From assembly GCA_030018455.1 (NCBI GenBank), contig JASEFU010000010.1, forward strand, positions 1 to 50,205: a stretch of 50,205 bases of DNA. Direction: 5' to 3'. The notes under the pieces are model-generated. The model saw nothing but the letters and a program-made list of their open reading frames with translations. It ran no database searches and had not been told where the DNA came from. This document shows, in pieces, positions 36,901 to 44,031 of this stretch (positions are counted from its first letter, which is position 1; each line of letters starts with the position of its first letter). The position numbers and the translations under genes are program-made. This stretch comes from Dehalococcoidia bacterium (GTDB lineage: Bacteria; Chloroflexota; Dehalococcoidia; DSTF01; JALHUB01).

Positions 36901-37191
36901 ACGATCGCCCGCTCTCACCACGAACGCTGGGATGGACAGGGCTACCCCGACGGCCTGCGGGGAGAACAAATACCGCTGGCGGCTGCAATCGTGGCCGTCG
37001 CCGATGGCTTCGACGCCATGATCAGCGATCGGCCCTACCGTCCGCGTCGCTCAATCTCCGCCGCCATCCAGGAGATCGCCGCCTGTTCGGGAAAGCAGTT
37101 CAGCCCAGAAGCCGCCGAGGCTATGATGAGGCTGTACCGGCGGAAAGCCCTCTACGGGCTGCCGCGTCGCCAGAACCAGGAAGCAGCTTAG
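33952..37191 (+). CDS. PAS-PAS-GGDEF-GAF-HD-GYP cyclic-di-GMP protein
   Basis: 1079-residue membrane sensor able in principle both to make and to break cyclic-di-GMP. Order: TM1 (about 28-48), extracytoplasmic domain (about 50-205), TM2 (about 207-233), HAMP (about 235-285), two PAS domains (about 285-405 and 410-535), GGDEF (about 540-690; G613-F617 intact), a GAF-like domain (about 710-870) and HD-GYP (about 885-1065; HDIGK at 936 and HHERWDGQGYPDGL). The usual RxxD inhibitory site before GGDEF is absent (RDGA there). The start is doubtful: the GTG at 33952 has its RBS too close, and a TTG near 34011 is possible. Confidence 0.88.
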   Translation: MQDGEHAPQSSHCAGRRRKLTLRPRTIGRRYALAVLVLALPLCALAAVAAWHGHDESSSRRDLEKRSLAAAALDDARARVFLSTLYIGAAAFFEDPTPFLDNYAAARSRVRSDLAEARAIFDSLGATEELAAMDDILGQTASLESRSSFLFSFPSLPVTERVDVLRQSYVSLWPDVQTLTSSLNTFVDQQHEKLSQERLAADTNANLTLALLLTFCFFAFVAGSAAFVLILFSIVRPIQALKRDLQAISDGGSSRLVTVSGPEEVASLGRHINEMVERRRKVEEALHESDERYRTLFERSLDAVYVHDFEGHFLDANDAALRLLGYSREEIIGLSFADLLDDSQLDVAMATTRELATTGRQARPVTYRLKRKDGTYIEMETAAAVVHNDGQPAAIQGVARDITARKEAEDALRESEAKYRHIFETVQDIFYRTDARGIITEISPSVERWGYKREDLIGTQVLDVYENPRQRAALLKALFEKGEVTDFEVRLVAANGEVRDASVGSHLIYAADGSVAGVEGFLRDIQERKQMERALREQMRRDALTGVLNHAAIVEELRKLVGGGEKASCAVAMTDVDGLKAINDTFGHSVGDKVLSTVARALSRDGALVGRYGGDEFISILPGADRDAAENYRREVLKRLGRTRMRDPKSGTPVRVVVSVGVAISPIEANRIEDLINLADGGMYETKRQRLVGVSAPDALDELASRIVGQIVPLLTSPGELGEKLRLVGRRLSIAREYDAVSFVLFPEGEDAIVNTFARLPKKLADEWNEEQRRKGRALLATRDVLEQGRAVILDNLPEDGRLTEKERRLMRLAGLKAALAVPMVWRKELIGILCVASKREAAFGPRDARFLTAVAAQVTALVSMATLVEQLRSASQQLSRAHAETVLLLAAAAEAHDRTTGEHLQNVCRISEKIAIELGWERDKAAELGLAAVLHDIGKIRVADSVLANNGKLTDEEWELMKRHAVWGEEFLAGRSGFELAATIARSHHERWDGQGYPDGLRGEQIPLAAAIVAVADGFDAMISDRPYRPRRSISAAIQEIAACSGKQFSPEAAEAMMRLYRRKALYGLPRRQNQEAA

Positions 37192-37207
37192 GACTTCTCG
37201 GGCAAGA

Positions 37208-37242
37208 CGAAGAAAGGAAACCATCTGGCCCCCTTTCCTTCG
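37208..37242. terminator. Possible bidirectional terminator between convergent genes
   Basis: Inverted repeat CGAAG-AAAGG / CCTTT-C-CTTCG (ten pairs with one bulged C) between the c-di-GMP protein and the convergent small membrane protein. No T-run follows, so a Rho-independent mode is unsure. Confidence 0.35.
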
Positions 37243-37292
37243 CCTGACCTCGTTCTTCGGGCCGCAACCCCGGCAGAGCTACGCCTTCCTGT

Positions 37293-37454
37293 TCAGTACC
37301 AGCGACCGGCCCTCGTGCCGAAGAACAGATTGAAGATCAGCACGACTATCGCCGCAATAAGGAGTATCCAGATGAACGCTCCCCAGTTGACGGCGAAACC
37401 GACCAACCACAACACCAGAAGAACCAGGAAAAGCAGCCACAACAGAGCGATCAT
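37293..37454 (-). CDS. Lmo0937-type (DUF5670-like) tiny membrane protein
   Basis: 53 residues with two membrane helices (about 2-21 and 25-46) and the conserved LVGFAVNWGAFIWILLIAAI stretch ending in a short basic FGTRAGRWY tail. This matches the Lmo0937/DUF5670 family, whose function is unknown and which is often stress-induced. The ATG at 37454 has an excellent AAAGGAG box. It is 66 bp downstream of the YggT-like gene and probably co-transcribed. Confidence 0.75.
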   Translation of the reverse strand: MIALLWLLFLVLLVLWLVGFAVNWGAFIWILLIAAIVVLIFNLFFGTRAGRWY

Positions 37455-37520
37455 TCGTTTCTCCTTTCGAGACTGCCTCCGCGACCTTGCCTTAAGCTTT
37501 GCCCCGGATGCTCCTCGACT

Positions 37521-37961
37521 CTAACGCTCGATCGTAACCGGTCGCCCACCACGGGGGCCGAGGGCGTACATCACCATCCGGATAAGCGCGATCAGAAAGA
37601 CAGCCAGCACCAGGTACACGACCATCGCGATGATTATCGCGGGCTCGAAGACTCCGCTGTCGACGCTCCGGCTCTCGATAATGCCGGTGAATGGTCTGAT
37701 CATCTGGTCGGTGACGCCGTAGATGAAATCCACGAAGTTATTGCCCTCGTTCGCGCTCGCCACTTTAAATCCCAGGCGGAAACCGAGCGCGGACTCGGTC
37801 AGCAGCGTCAGAATCGCTACAATCGTCACCATCAGGGCGGCCAACGCCGCTGCCGGCTCCCATGGCTGCTCCTCCTCGACGATCTCCTCTTCCACCATTG
37901 GCCCTTCCGCTGCCGGCTCGTGCATCTCTGTGCGGCTGCGTCGCCGAAGGATCCTGAACAT
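37521..37961 (-). CDS. YggT-like membrane protein
   Basis: 146 residues. A 40-residue acidic N-terminus (VEEEIVEEEQPWEP) is followed by a helix at about 38-58, a soluble segment VDFIYGVTDQMIRPFTGIIE and a second helix at about 112-133. The FIYxVTDxxIRPF segment resembles YggT-family proteins, linked elsewhere to cell division and osmotic stress. The ATG at 37961 has an AAGGAGGGG box. It is divergent from the cysteine-rich protein gene. Confidence 0.65.
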   Translation of the reverse strand: MFRILRRRSRTEMHEPAAEGPMVEEEIVEEEQPWEPAAALAALMVTIVAILTLLTESALGFRLGFKVASANEGNNFVDFIYGVTDQMIRPFTGIIESRSVDSGVFEPAIIIAMVVYLVLAVFLIALIRMVMYALGPRGGRPVTIER

Positions 37962-38104
37962 CGACCCCTCCTTAACCGTCTTCAACTTCCTGTTTACATA
38001 ATAGGTGTCGATTGTGGACGGGGCGTGCTCGTTGATTGCGAATGTGTCAAGGAAACGTGAATGCTCCGGTTCGGGCGCATGTTCGCGCGGCCGGGCGGAA
38101 GCGC

Positions 38105-38133
38105 GTGACAATTTGGGGTGCTTCGACTATAGT
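38105..38133 (+). promoter_or_regulatory. Promoter giving a leaderless transcript
   Basis: -35 GTGACA (38105-38110), a 17-bp spacer and -10 TATAGT (38128-38133). The -10 ends 7 nt before the ATG at 38141, so transcription would begin at or next to the A of the start codon. No Shine-Dalgarno is present. Confidence 0.6.
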
Positions 38134-38140
38134 TGTCGCA

Positions 38141-39145
38141 ATGAAGCTGGTGGCTGTCCCCATAGCGGCTATCGTCGCCGCGATCTCATTTGCGATCACC
38201 GCAATCGCGCCCGCGCTCGGTGCCCCCGCGGCGCTGGCGCAGGAGCGGGCGAATTGTCCCAACGGCTTCTTTTGGGAGCGGATGTCGGGCCAGTGCTGCG
38301 TCCAGGACAGGGCCACGCTCCCCGGGTACGGCAGGATTGGCTACACGGGAAACAGCCTCTGCGCGGAGGGATACGAGGGCATCTATGAGCAGCGCTCAAC
38401 GACCGACGGAAAGGGCCCTCCCGGATGCCCGCAGTACACCTCGTTCGCTTTTCTTGTGGAGTGCGTCACTCCCGGGGATTGGGACAAGCGCGCGCAGGAA
38501 CTGGCGAGGGAACGAGACAAGAGGGACGAGCCGGTCGGCGGCGCCGCGAGCACCCTGTACGGGGGAGGCGGAAAGCCTTCGAAGGAGGAGGTCGCGGGCG
38601 CGGGAGCGGCAGCCGCCGTTCTAACAGCCGGCGCCGTCGCCGCGACTCGCAGCGGGGTCCCGGCCGGCCGCAGGCGGCTCGAACGACTCCTGCGCGACGC
38701 CGACCGCCGGTACCGGCGGCTTCTCCAGCAGGAGGACGTCGCTTACCGGGAATGGCAATCGATGAGGAAGACGGCGGAATGGTACATTGACCGCGCGCTC
38801 ATACACCTGATCGGCCCCAGCCTGTTCGCCGCCGGCTCGATCACCGCCGGGGCAAGCGCAATGCTTCTGGCCGAGAAAACGGCCCTGCTCTCCAAGTTGC
38901 TCATCGGCGGCGGCGCTGCGTCGATCGGCGTGGCGACCGAAGTGGTGCCTCCCGGCGATGCCCTGCGCCAGGCCCAGGCCGCTTGGGAGCAGTACAAGAA
39001 GCTTTCTCCCAAGGTGGAGAAGGCCTTCACGGAGTGGCGGCAGGCGCGAAAGGCGTCGGCAGAGATGAGATCGAAGGTCGACGCGCTGCAGCGCGAACTG
39101 GACGCGACGCCGGCCTGGACTGCAACCGCGCCGTTCAAGATATAG
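38141..39145 (+). CDS. Secreted cysteine-rich, coiled-coil protein of unknown family
   Basis: 334 residues. A signal peptide (about 1-33, ending APAALAQ) precedes a domain with six cysteines (about 37-108: ANCPNGFFWERMSGQCCVQD, NSLCAEGYEG, GCPQY, ECVTPG), fit for three disulfides. A charged linker, a short hydrophobic Ala/Gly segment and a long helical region rich in Arg/Glu follow, interrupted by two hydrophobic stretches (about 225-270). It may be anchored in the membrane with the cysteine domain outside. No known family is recognised. The next two genes are close on the same strand. Confidence 0.6.
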   Translation: MKLVAVPIAAIVAAISFAITAIAPALGAPAALAQERANCPNGFFWERMSGQCCVQDRATLPGYGRIGYTGNSLCAEGYEGIYEQRSTTDGKGPPGCPQYTSFAFLVECVTPGDWDKRAQELARERDKRDEPVGGAASTLYGGGGKPSKEEVAGAGAAAAVLTAGAVAATRSGVPAGRRRLERLLRDADRRYRRLLQQEDVAYREWQSMRKTAEWYIDRALIHLIGPSLFAAGSITAGASAMLLAEKTALLSKLLIGGGAASIGVATEVVPPGDALRQAQAAWEQYKKLSPKVEKAFTEWRQARKASAEMRSKVDALQRELDATPAWTATAPFKI

Positions 39146-39193
39146 CCACCGAAATCGGTCGGGCGGCTAGAGCGAGCGAGAAAGCGAAGAGAG

Positions 39194-39814
39194 ATGGAAG
39201 CACTGACCATTCAGGAGATAGCCGGCTGGCTGGGGCAGGTGCGGGTGCCCGCTGTAAGCGTCGGCGTGATCGGTGAGAGGAGCGTCAACTTCACCGTCGG
39301 CGGCGCGCTGGAGATGACCGTCGAGGCGGCGGGGGACACGCTGTCGGTGTCGGGCGAGCGGGCGCTCCCCGATGAGGCGCAGGCCGCGCTCGCTTCCGTC
39401 CGCCTGGAGGACGTAGTAGCGAGCATCGCCCGGGCGGCGGCCGTGCCGATGACCGCCTCGACCCAGCAGTCGGGCGCGAAGCAGCGAGTCGCGTTCACGG
39501 CGCCCCTCTTCGCCGACGGCCTCACCCGCAACGAGCTGGCTTCCGCCGTCTGGTGCGTGTGGAACGCCCACGACCTCCTGGTGCGGCAGATCGAAAGCTA
39601 CAGGCAGATCGAGGCCATTTCGGCGGAGATGCAGGCGCTTCGTGAGCAGGAGGCGGAAGCGCCCGCAGCAGCGGACGTCGGGCCGGAAGCGCTTGCCGGC
39701 GCCGACGTGGCCGGGGCGCCGGACGCGGTGACTTTGTTCTGCCCCCGGTGCGGCAACCGGGTCAGGCCGGGGGCGCGCTTCTGCAACAAGTGCGGCGGCG
39801 CGCTCGAAGGGTAG
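39194..39814 (+). CDS. Soluble protein with C-terminal zinc ribbon
   Basis: 206 residues. The body (1-150) is a predicted alpha/beta domain of no known family, starting MEALTIQEIAGWLGQVRVPA and containing a coiled-coil-like segment near 130-155. A short Ala/Glu spacer leads to a C-terminal double-CxxC ribbon (CPRCGNRVRPGARFCNKCGG). Such ribbon tails are common on otherwise unrelated bacterial proteins. It is followed 6 bp later by a membrane protein with a similar tail, so the two are likely partners. Confidence 0.65.
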   Translation: MEALTIQEIAGWLGQVRVPAVSVGVIGERSVNFTVGGALEMTVEAAGDTLSVSGERALPDEAQAALASVRLEDVVASIARAAAVPMTASTQQSGAKQRVAFTAPLFADGLTRNELASAVWCVWNAHDLLVRQIESYRQIEAISAEMQALREQEAEAPAAADVGPEALAGADVAGAPDAVTLFCPRCGNRVRPGARFCNKCGGALEG

Positions 39815-39820
39815 CGTGAC

Positions 39821-40399
39821 GTGGACGAAGTCTACCAGGCAATTGCGCTGATCGCCGCTGCGGTGGCGGTGCTCGGCGCGCTCACTACGGTGCTGCGCCT
39901 ACACGGCGAGCGTCCGTTCTCGGCGCTGGGCGTTATTGTTGCCGCTCTCGGCGCTCTCGCCGCTGTCGTTCTCTATTCGCTCACCTTCGACGTGGAGTTG
40001 AAGCAGGAGGCCATCTCGGGACTGGTCGCCGGTGGCGCCGTTGCCGGCCTCGTCCTCGGCTTCAAGCTACCGCTGTACGTCGGCGGCGGCTCCGTCGTGT
40101 CGCGAATGGCGGGGTGGCACCTGGCCCTGCCCGGTCTGGCTGTGGCGGCACTACAGATAGAGGGCGTCCGCGGCTCGATGGACGGCGTGGTCTTCAGCCT
40201 GGCCGCGCTGTATGCTGCGACGGCGCTCGCGGTTGCAGCGTGCGCCGCGCTCCTGCTCCGACGCGTTGGTCTCAGGCAGGCGCGCGTCATCGCGGCTGAG
40301 GAAACGCAAGCGCAAGAGGTCGCTTTGTGCGCGGCGTGCGGAGCGAGGCTTTCCACGGGAGCGCGCTTCTGCCGCCGCTGCGGCTCGGCGGTCCCTTGA
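39821..40399 (+). CDS. Four- to five-helix membrane protein with C-terminal zinc ribbon
   Basis: 192 residues from a GTG. Hydrophobic helices lie at about 5-24, 33-53, 63-82, 95-112 and 120-145. The end is a zinc ribbon (CAACGARLSTGARFCRRCGS) facing the cytoplasm. The tail shares the GARFC core with that of the preceding protein. No family is recognised for the membrane part. Confidence 0.65.
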   Translation: MDEVYQAIALIAAAVAVLGALTTVLRLHGERPFSALGVIVAALGALAAVVLYSLTFDVELKQEAISGLVAGGAVAGLVLGFKLPLYVGGGSVVSRMAGWHLALPGLAVAALQIEGVRGSMDGVVFSLAALYAATALAVAACAALLLRRVGLRQARVIAAEETQAQEVALCAACGARLSTGARFCRRCGSAVP

Positions 40400-40427
40400 C
40401 GTCGCCCGTTCCGCCCGTCACGTTCTA

Positions 40428-40455
40428 TTGACAGGCGCCTGCCCGCCGTTATGAT
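40428..40455 (+). promoter_or_regulatory. Strong promoter of the amino-acid ABC transporter
   Basis: Consensus -35 TTGACA (40428-40433), a 16-bp spacer and -10 TATGAT (40450-40455). It lies about 45 bp before the ATG of the binding protein. Confidence 0.7.
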
Positions 40456-40462
40456 CTGATCA
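40452..40462 (+). promoter_or_regulatory. Palindromic operator candidate at the ABC transporter promoter
   Basis: Perfect inverted repeat TGATC-T-GATCA overlapping the -10 and likely start site. A repressor bound here would block transcription. The regulator is unknown. Confidence 0.35.
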
Positions 40463-40498
40463 ATTTTGGCCGGAAGGAAGCCGGCAAAGGAGGAAACG

Positions 40499-41365
40499 AT
40501 GCGTAGCCGGAGATGGTTCAAGGTATTGTGGCTTGTGGCTCTGATAGCAGCCGTGCTCGCACTCTTCGCCGCCTGCGGAGATGACGAGGAGGAAGAGACC
40601 GGAGAGACGCCGGCGGCGGGTACCCCTGCGGAAGAAGGCATAGCCGAGCTGGAAGACGGCGTGCTCCAGGTCGGGTCGGACATCGCCTACGCGCCGATCG
40701 AGTTCTACGAAGAAGGGACGCAAAACCCCCAGGGACTGGACATCGACCTGGCGAGGGCGCTGGGCGAAGAGCTGGGAGTGCGAGTAGAGTTCATCAATAC
40801 CGGCTTCGACGCCATAATCGGCGCTCTCGAAGCCAACCGCTTCGACATCATCATGTCGGCGATGACGGTCACCGAGGAGCGGGAGAAGGAAATCGACTTC
40901 ATTCCTTACTTCAATGCCGGCACCGACATCCTGGTGGCCGCAGGCAACCCCAAGAACATCGAATCGATTGAAGACCTTTCGGGCCTGACGGTAGGCGTCC
41001 AGATCGCGACCATACAGGTCGACCAGCTCGAGGCGGCCAACGAGGAGCTAAAAGCGGCGGGCAAGCCGGAGATCAACGTGCTGATCTTCGACCAGAACCC
41101 CCTGGCGGTCGAGCAGCTACGCGCCGGACGGGCCGACGCCGTCATCGCCGACTCGCCGGTCGTCGCCAACGACGCCCGTCTCTCGGACGGCGATCTCGAG
41201 GCGTTGGGCCTGGCAATCGATGCCGCCCCCTACGGGATCGGCGTCCGCAAGGACTCGCCCGAGTTGAAGGCTGCCCTCGAAGAGGCCCTTGAGACGCTGA
41301 TAGACAACGGCACGTACGACGAGATTCTCGCGAAGTGGGGCCTTAAGGGCGGCGCAATCGACTAG
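40499..41365 (+). CDS. Polar amino-acid ABC transporter substrate-binding lipoprotein
   Basis: 288 residues. A lipoprotein signal ends in LFAAC, so the mature protein is lipid-anchored outside the membrane, followed by an acidic/Thr-rich linker. The family 3 solute-binding fold is shown by LQVGSDIAYAPIEFYEEG, GLDIDLARALGEELGVRVEF and DIIMSAMTVTEEREKEIDF. Substrates of this family are polar amino acids (Gln, Glu, Arg, His). The ATG at 40499 has AAAGGAGG upstream. A hairpin after the stop may make this transcript more abundant than the permease. Confidence 0.92.
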   Translation: MRSRRWFKVLWLVALIAAVLALFAACGDDEEEETGETPAAGTPAEEGIAELEDGVLQVGSDIAYAPIEFYEEGTQNPQGLDIDLARALGEELGVRVEFINTGFDAIIGALEANRFDIIMSAMTVTEEREKEIDFIPYFNAGTDILVAAGNPKNIESIEDLSGLTVGVQIATIQVDQLEAANEELKAAGKPEINVLIFDQNPLAVEQLRAGRADAVIADSPVVANDARLSDGDLEALGLAIDAAPYGIGVRKDSPELKAALEEALETLIDNGTYDEILAKWGLKGGAID

Positions 41366-41405
41366 GGCGCGTCTCCTCCTCCCTGCCGTAGCAAGCGTTA
41401 GCGCT

Positions 41406-41444
41406 GAAGCCCCCTGGCCGCAGGTTGCCGGTCAAGGGGGCTTC
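41406..41444 (+). terminator. Terminator-like hairpin between binding protein and permease
   Basis: Perfect 9-bp stem GAAGCCCCC/GGGGGCTTC with a 21-nt loop, followed by TGTTAGTTTCTT. It is likely a partial terminator that lowers expression of the permease and ATPase. Confidence 0.55.
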
Positions 41445-41503
41445 TGTTAGTTTCTTCATTGCTAAACGAAAGAATCAGGGCAGGCCAAGAGGAGGCGGCA
41501 GCG

Positions 41504-42277
41504 ATGATCGTTCCCCTTCCGTCAATCGACTTCGAGCCGGACGTCGTCTGGAGATTCCTGTTCAATCCGCTCATTCTGGAAGGGGCGCGCACGACGATCA
41601 TTGTCGCCGTCCTTGCGCAGATACTGGGCGTGGCGCTGGGCGTGATCTCTGCCCTGATGCGCATGTCGAAGAACCCCCTGATCAGCGGTCCCGCCAACTT
41701 CTACGTATGGTTCTTTCGCGGCACGCCCCTCCTCCTGCAACTCCTGTTCTGGTTCAACGGCATCCCGCAGTTGCTCGGCAGCAACCCCGACGTGGCGCAG
41801 TTCCTCAGCCCGTTCCGCGTCGCCGTTTTCGGTCTGGCGGTGAACGAAGGGGCCTATATGACCGAGATCGTGAGGGCGGGAATCGAGTCTGTAGAGAGGG
41901 GCCAGATGGACGCCGCGAAATCGCTCGGAATGACCACCGGCATGGCGATGCGGCGCATCGTACTGCCGCAGGCGCTTCGAGTCATCATTCCTCCCACCGG
42001 CAACGAGTTCATCGCCATGCTCAAGAACTCGTCCCTCGCCCTGGTCATCGGTCTTGTCGAACTGCTGAACGCGGCGCGGTTTACCTACTCCTACAACTAT
42101 AAGATGATGGAGCTACTTGTCGTCGCGTCCATCTGGTACCTTACGATGACGACGGTGTTCAGTCTGGTTCAGGCGGAGATCGAGTCGCGCCTGGCGGTCG
42201 GGGTGCGCGAGCGGCCCCCGACGCTGTTCGGGCGGATGACGGAGGCGTTCGGCGTCGCGCGCACGCGCCTTCACTAG
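41504..42277 (+). CDS. Polar amino-acid ABC transporter permease
   Basis: 257 residues of the HisM/GlnP type. Membrane helices and the ATPase-docking EAA loop (AAKSLGMTTGMAMRRIVLPQ) are seen, along with VWFFRGTPLLLQLLFW and LKNSSLALVIGLVELL, which are typical of the family. The ATG at 41504 has AGAGGAGG upstream; an in-frame start 45 bp earlier lies nearer the hairpin. It is followed 3 bp later by the ATPase. As a single permease gene it probably forms a homodimer. Confidence 0.93.
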   Translation: MIVPLPSIDFEPDVVWRFLFNPLILEGARTTIIVAVLAQILGVALGVISALMRMSKNPLISGPANFYVWFFRGTPLLLQLLFWFNGIPQLLGSNPDVAQFLSPFRVAVFGLAVNEGAYMTEIVRAGIESVERGQMDAAKSLGMTTGMAMRRIVLPQALRVIIPPTGNEFIAMLKNSSLALVIGLVELLNAARFTYSYNYKMMELLVVASIWYLTMTTVFSLVQAEIESRLAVGVRERPPTLFGRMTEAFGVARTRLH

Positions 42278-42280
42278 CTG

Positions 42281-43060
42281 ATGATGACAACAGATAACGA
42301 TCGGGCAATGATCCGCTGCATCGATGTGCACAAGCGCTTCGGCAAGCTCGAGGTCTTGCGCGGCGTGAACCTGGACGTCGCCCGCGGCGAAGTGGTCGTG
42401 ATCGCCGGGCCCAGCGGTTCCGGCAAATCGACCCTTCTGCGCTGCATCAATCATCTGGAGAGGGTCGATAAAGGGCGCGTTTACATCGACGGCCAGCCCC
42501 TCGGCTATCGCGAGGTGAAGGGGAAGTTCGTGGAGAAGAGCGAGCGGGAAGTGGCGAAGATGCGCGCATCCATCGGCATGGTATTCCAGCGCTTCAACCT
42601 CTTTCCGCACCTCACGGCCCTCGGCAACGTTGTTAATGCTCCTATCCACGTGCGCAAGATGAAACGGAGCCAGGCGCTGGAGGCCGGCAAAGCGATGCTC
42701 GAAAAAGTCGGCCTCGGCGACAAGCTCGACGCCTACCCGAACCAGCTTTCGGGGGGACAGCAGCAGCGCGTCGCGATCGCCCGCGCCCTGGCGATGGAGC
42801 CGAAGGTGATGCTGTTCGACGAGCCGACGTCGGCGCTCGACCCCGAGCTCGTGGGCGAGGTGCTCGAAGTAATGAAGTCGCTGGCGCGCGACGGGATGAC
42901 GATGATCGTCGTTACCCACGAGATGGGGTTCGCGCGCGAAGTGGCGGACCGCATCATGCTTATGGACGGGGGCGTCATCGTCGAAGAGGGAACCCCCGCC
43001 GGTTTCTTCAACAATCCTCAGCACGAGCGCACGAGGCTTTTCCTCAGCAAGATACTTTAG
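42281..43060 (+). CDS. Polar amino-acid ABC transporter ATPase
   Basis: 259 residues of the GlnQ/HisP type. Walker [11 protein letters not shown]-loop [11 protein letters not shown], signature [16 protein letters not shown], Walker [15 protein letters not shown] and the switch histidine in [15 protein letters not shown] are all intact. It lies 3 bp after the permease. An SDR gene follows after 36 bp. Confidence 0.95.
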   Translation: MMTTDNDRAMIRCIDVHKRFGKLEVLRGVNLDVARGEVVVIAGPSGSGKSTLLRCINHLERVDKGRVYIDGQPLGYREVKGKFVEKSEREVAKMRASIGMVFQRFNLFPHLTALGNVVNAPIHVRKMKRSQALEAGKAMLEKVGLGDKLDAYPNQLSGGQQQRVAIARALAMEPKVMLFDEPTSALDPELVGEVLEVMKSLARDGMTMIVVTHEMGFAREVADRIMLMDGGVIVEEGTPAGFFNNPQHERTRLFLSKIL

Positions 43061-43096
43061 TTTCTGCGGATAGCGAGTCGCGGGAGGTGACCGAGA

Positions 43097-43855
43097 ATGA
43101 GATTGGCAGGCAAGGTAGCGCTTGTGACAGGCGCCGGCTCGATAGGGCCGGGAATGGGCAACGGCAAGGCGGCGGCCATACTCTTCGCGAGAGAGGGCGC
43201 CAGCGTCGTCGCCGTCGACCTTAATCTGGAAGCGGCCGAGGAAACGGTCGGCATCATCAGGGGTGAGGGCGGCGACGCCATCGCCTTGCAGGCAGATGTG
43301 ACGAAAGAGGCGGACATCCGGGCGATGGTGGAAGCGGCGGTCGCGAAGTACGGCAAGATCGACATTCTCTTCAACAACGTCGGCGGCGCCCGCGGCGAGG
43401 CGGGACTGAAGGTCGCGCCGGAGGACTGGGACGCCACGTTCGAGATAAACGTCAAGAGCGTGCTCCTCGTCTGCAAGCACGTGGCGCCGGTGATGATAGA
43501 GAACGGCGGCGGCGCAATAGTCAACAACTCCTCGATGGCGGGTGTCTTCTCCCACCCTCTCTTCGCTTACTCGGCGTCGAAGGCGGCGGTTATCGCCCTC
43601 ACGCGGTGCCTCGCGGTGTCTCTAGCAAAGCACAACATCAGGGTAAACTGCGTCGCGCCCGGCTTCATGGACACGCCGATGGTGGCGGCGATAATGGACG
43701 AGCGGCGTAGGCGGACCGTGGAGACGAGGGTACCGATGAGACGGCACGGCCTGGCGGAGGAGACGGCGCAGGCGGTGCTCTTCCTCGCCTCACCGGAGGC
43801 GTCCTTCATCACCGGGCAGACCATCCCCGTCGACGGCGGGCTTTCCGCAGTGTAA
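43097..43855 (+). CDS. Short-chain dehydrogenase/reductase
   Basis: 252-residue classical SDR. The glycine-rich cofactor motif is TGAGSIGPGMGNGKA (with a short insert), the NNVGGARGE strand is present, and the active site has VNNSSMAG (Ser) and YSASK (Tyr, Lys). The C-terminal VPMRRHGLAEETAQAVLFLA and ITGQTIPVDGGLSAV fit the FabG-like group. Asp near VAVDLN suggests NAD preference. The substrate is unknown. It may be read through from the ABC genes. Confidence 0.9.
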   Translation: MRLAGKVALVTGAGSIGPGMGNGKAAAILFAREGASVVAVDLNLEAAEETVGIIRGEGGDAIALQADVTKEADIRAMVEAAVAKYGKIDILFNNVGGARGEAGLKVAPEDWDATFEINVKSVLLVCKHVAPVMIENGGGAIVNNSSMAGVFSHPLFAYSASKAAVIALTRCLAVSLAKHNIRVNCVAPGFMDTPMVAAIMDERRRRTVETRVPMRRHGLAEETAQAVLFLASPEASFITGQTIPVDGGLSAV

Positions 43856-43926
43856 AGGGGCGCGCGCCCCGTTGCCGGAGCGCGCAGGAAGGGCAAGTGC
43901 GGGGGCGGGGTTCTTCAAGTTGGCCG

Positions 43927-43997
43927 GGTCGCTGCGCCGGGAGTTCTGCACTTCTTCTTCCCGACTCGTTCCCTCCGGTTCCCCCGGCGCAGCGACC
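43927..43997. terminator. Long inverted repeat between convergent genes
   Basis: Perfect 15-bp arms GGTCGCTGCGCCGGG (43927-43941) and their complement (43983-43997) around a 41-nt pyrimidine-rich loop. Placed between the SDR gene and the convergent PDZ gene, it may stop transcription both ways or be a mobile-repeat remnant. No T-run is seen. Confidence 0.45.
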
Positions 43998-44031
43998 AGC
44001 CGTCCAAATCTTCTGTTCCAATTAGAGCGGA

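Noticed and set aside
37315-37524. 69-codon plus-strand frame beginning MPKNRLK
   Set aside because: It is antisense to the 53-residue Lmo0937-type membrane protein, which has a strong ribosome site and a family match.
42113-43555. 480-codon minus-strand frame opposite the ABC ATPase and SDR genes
   Set aside because: Shadow of clearly recognised genes; no family signature.
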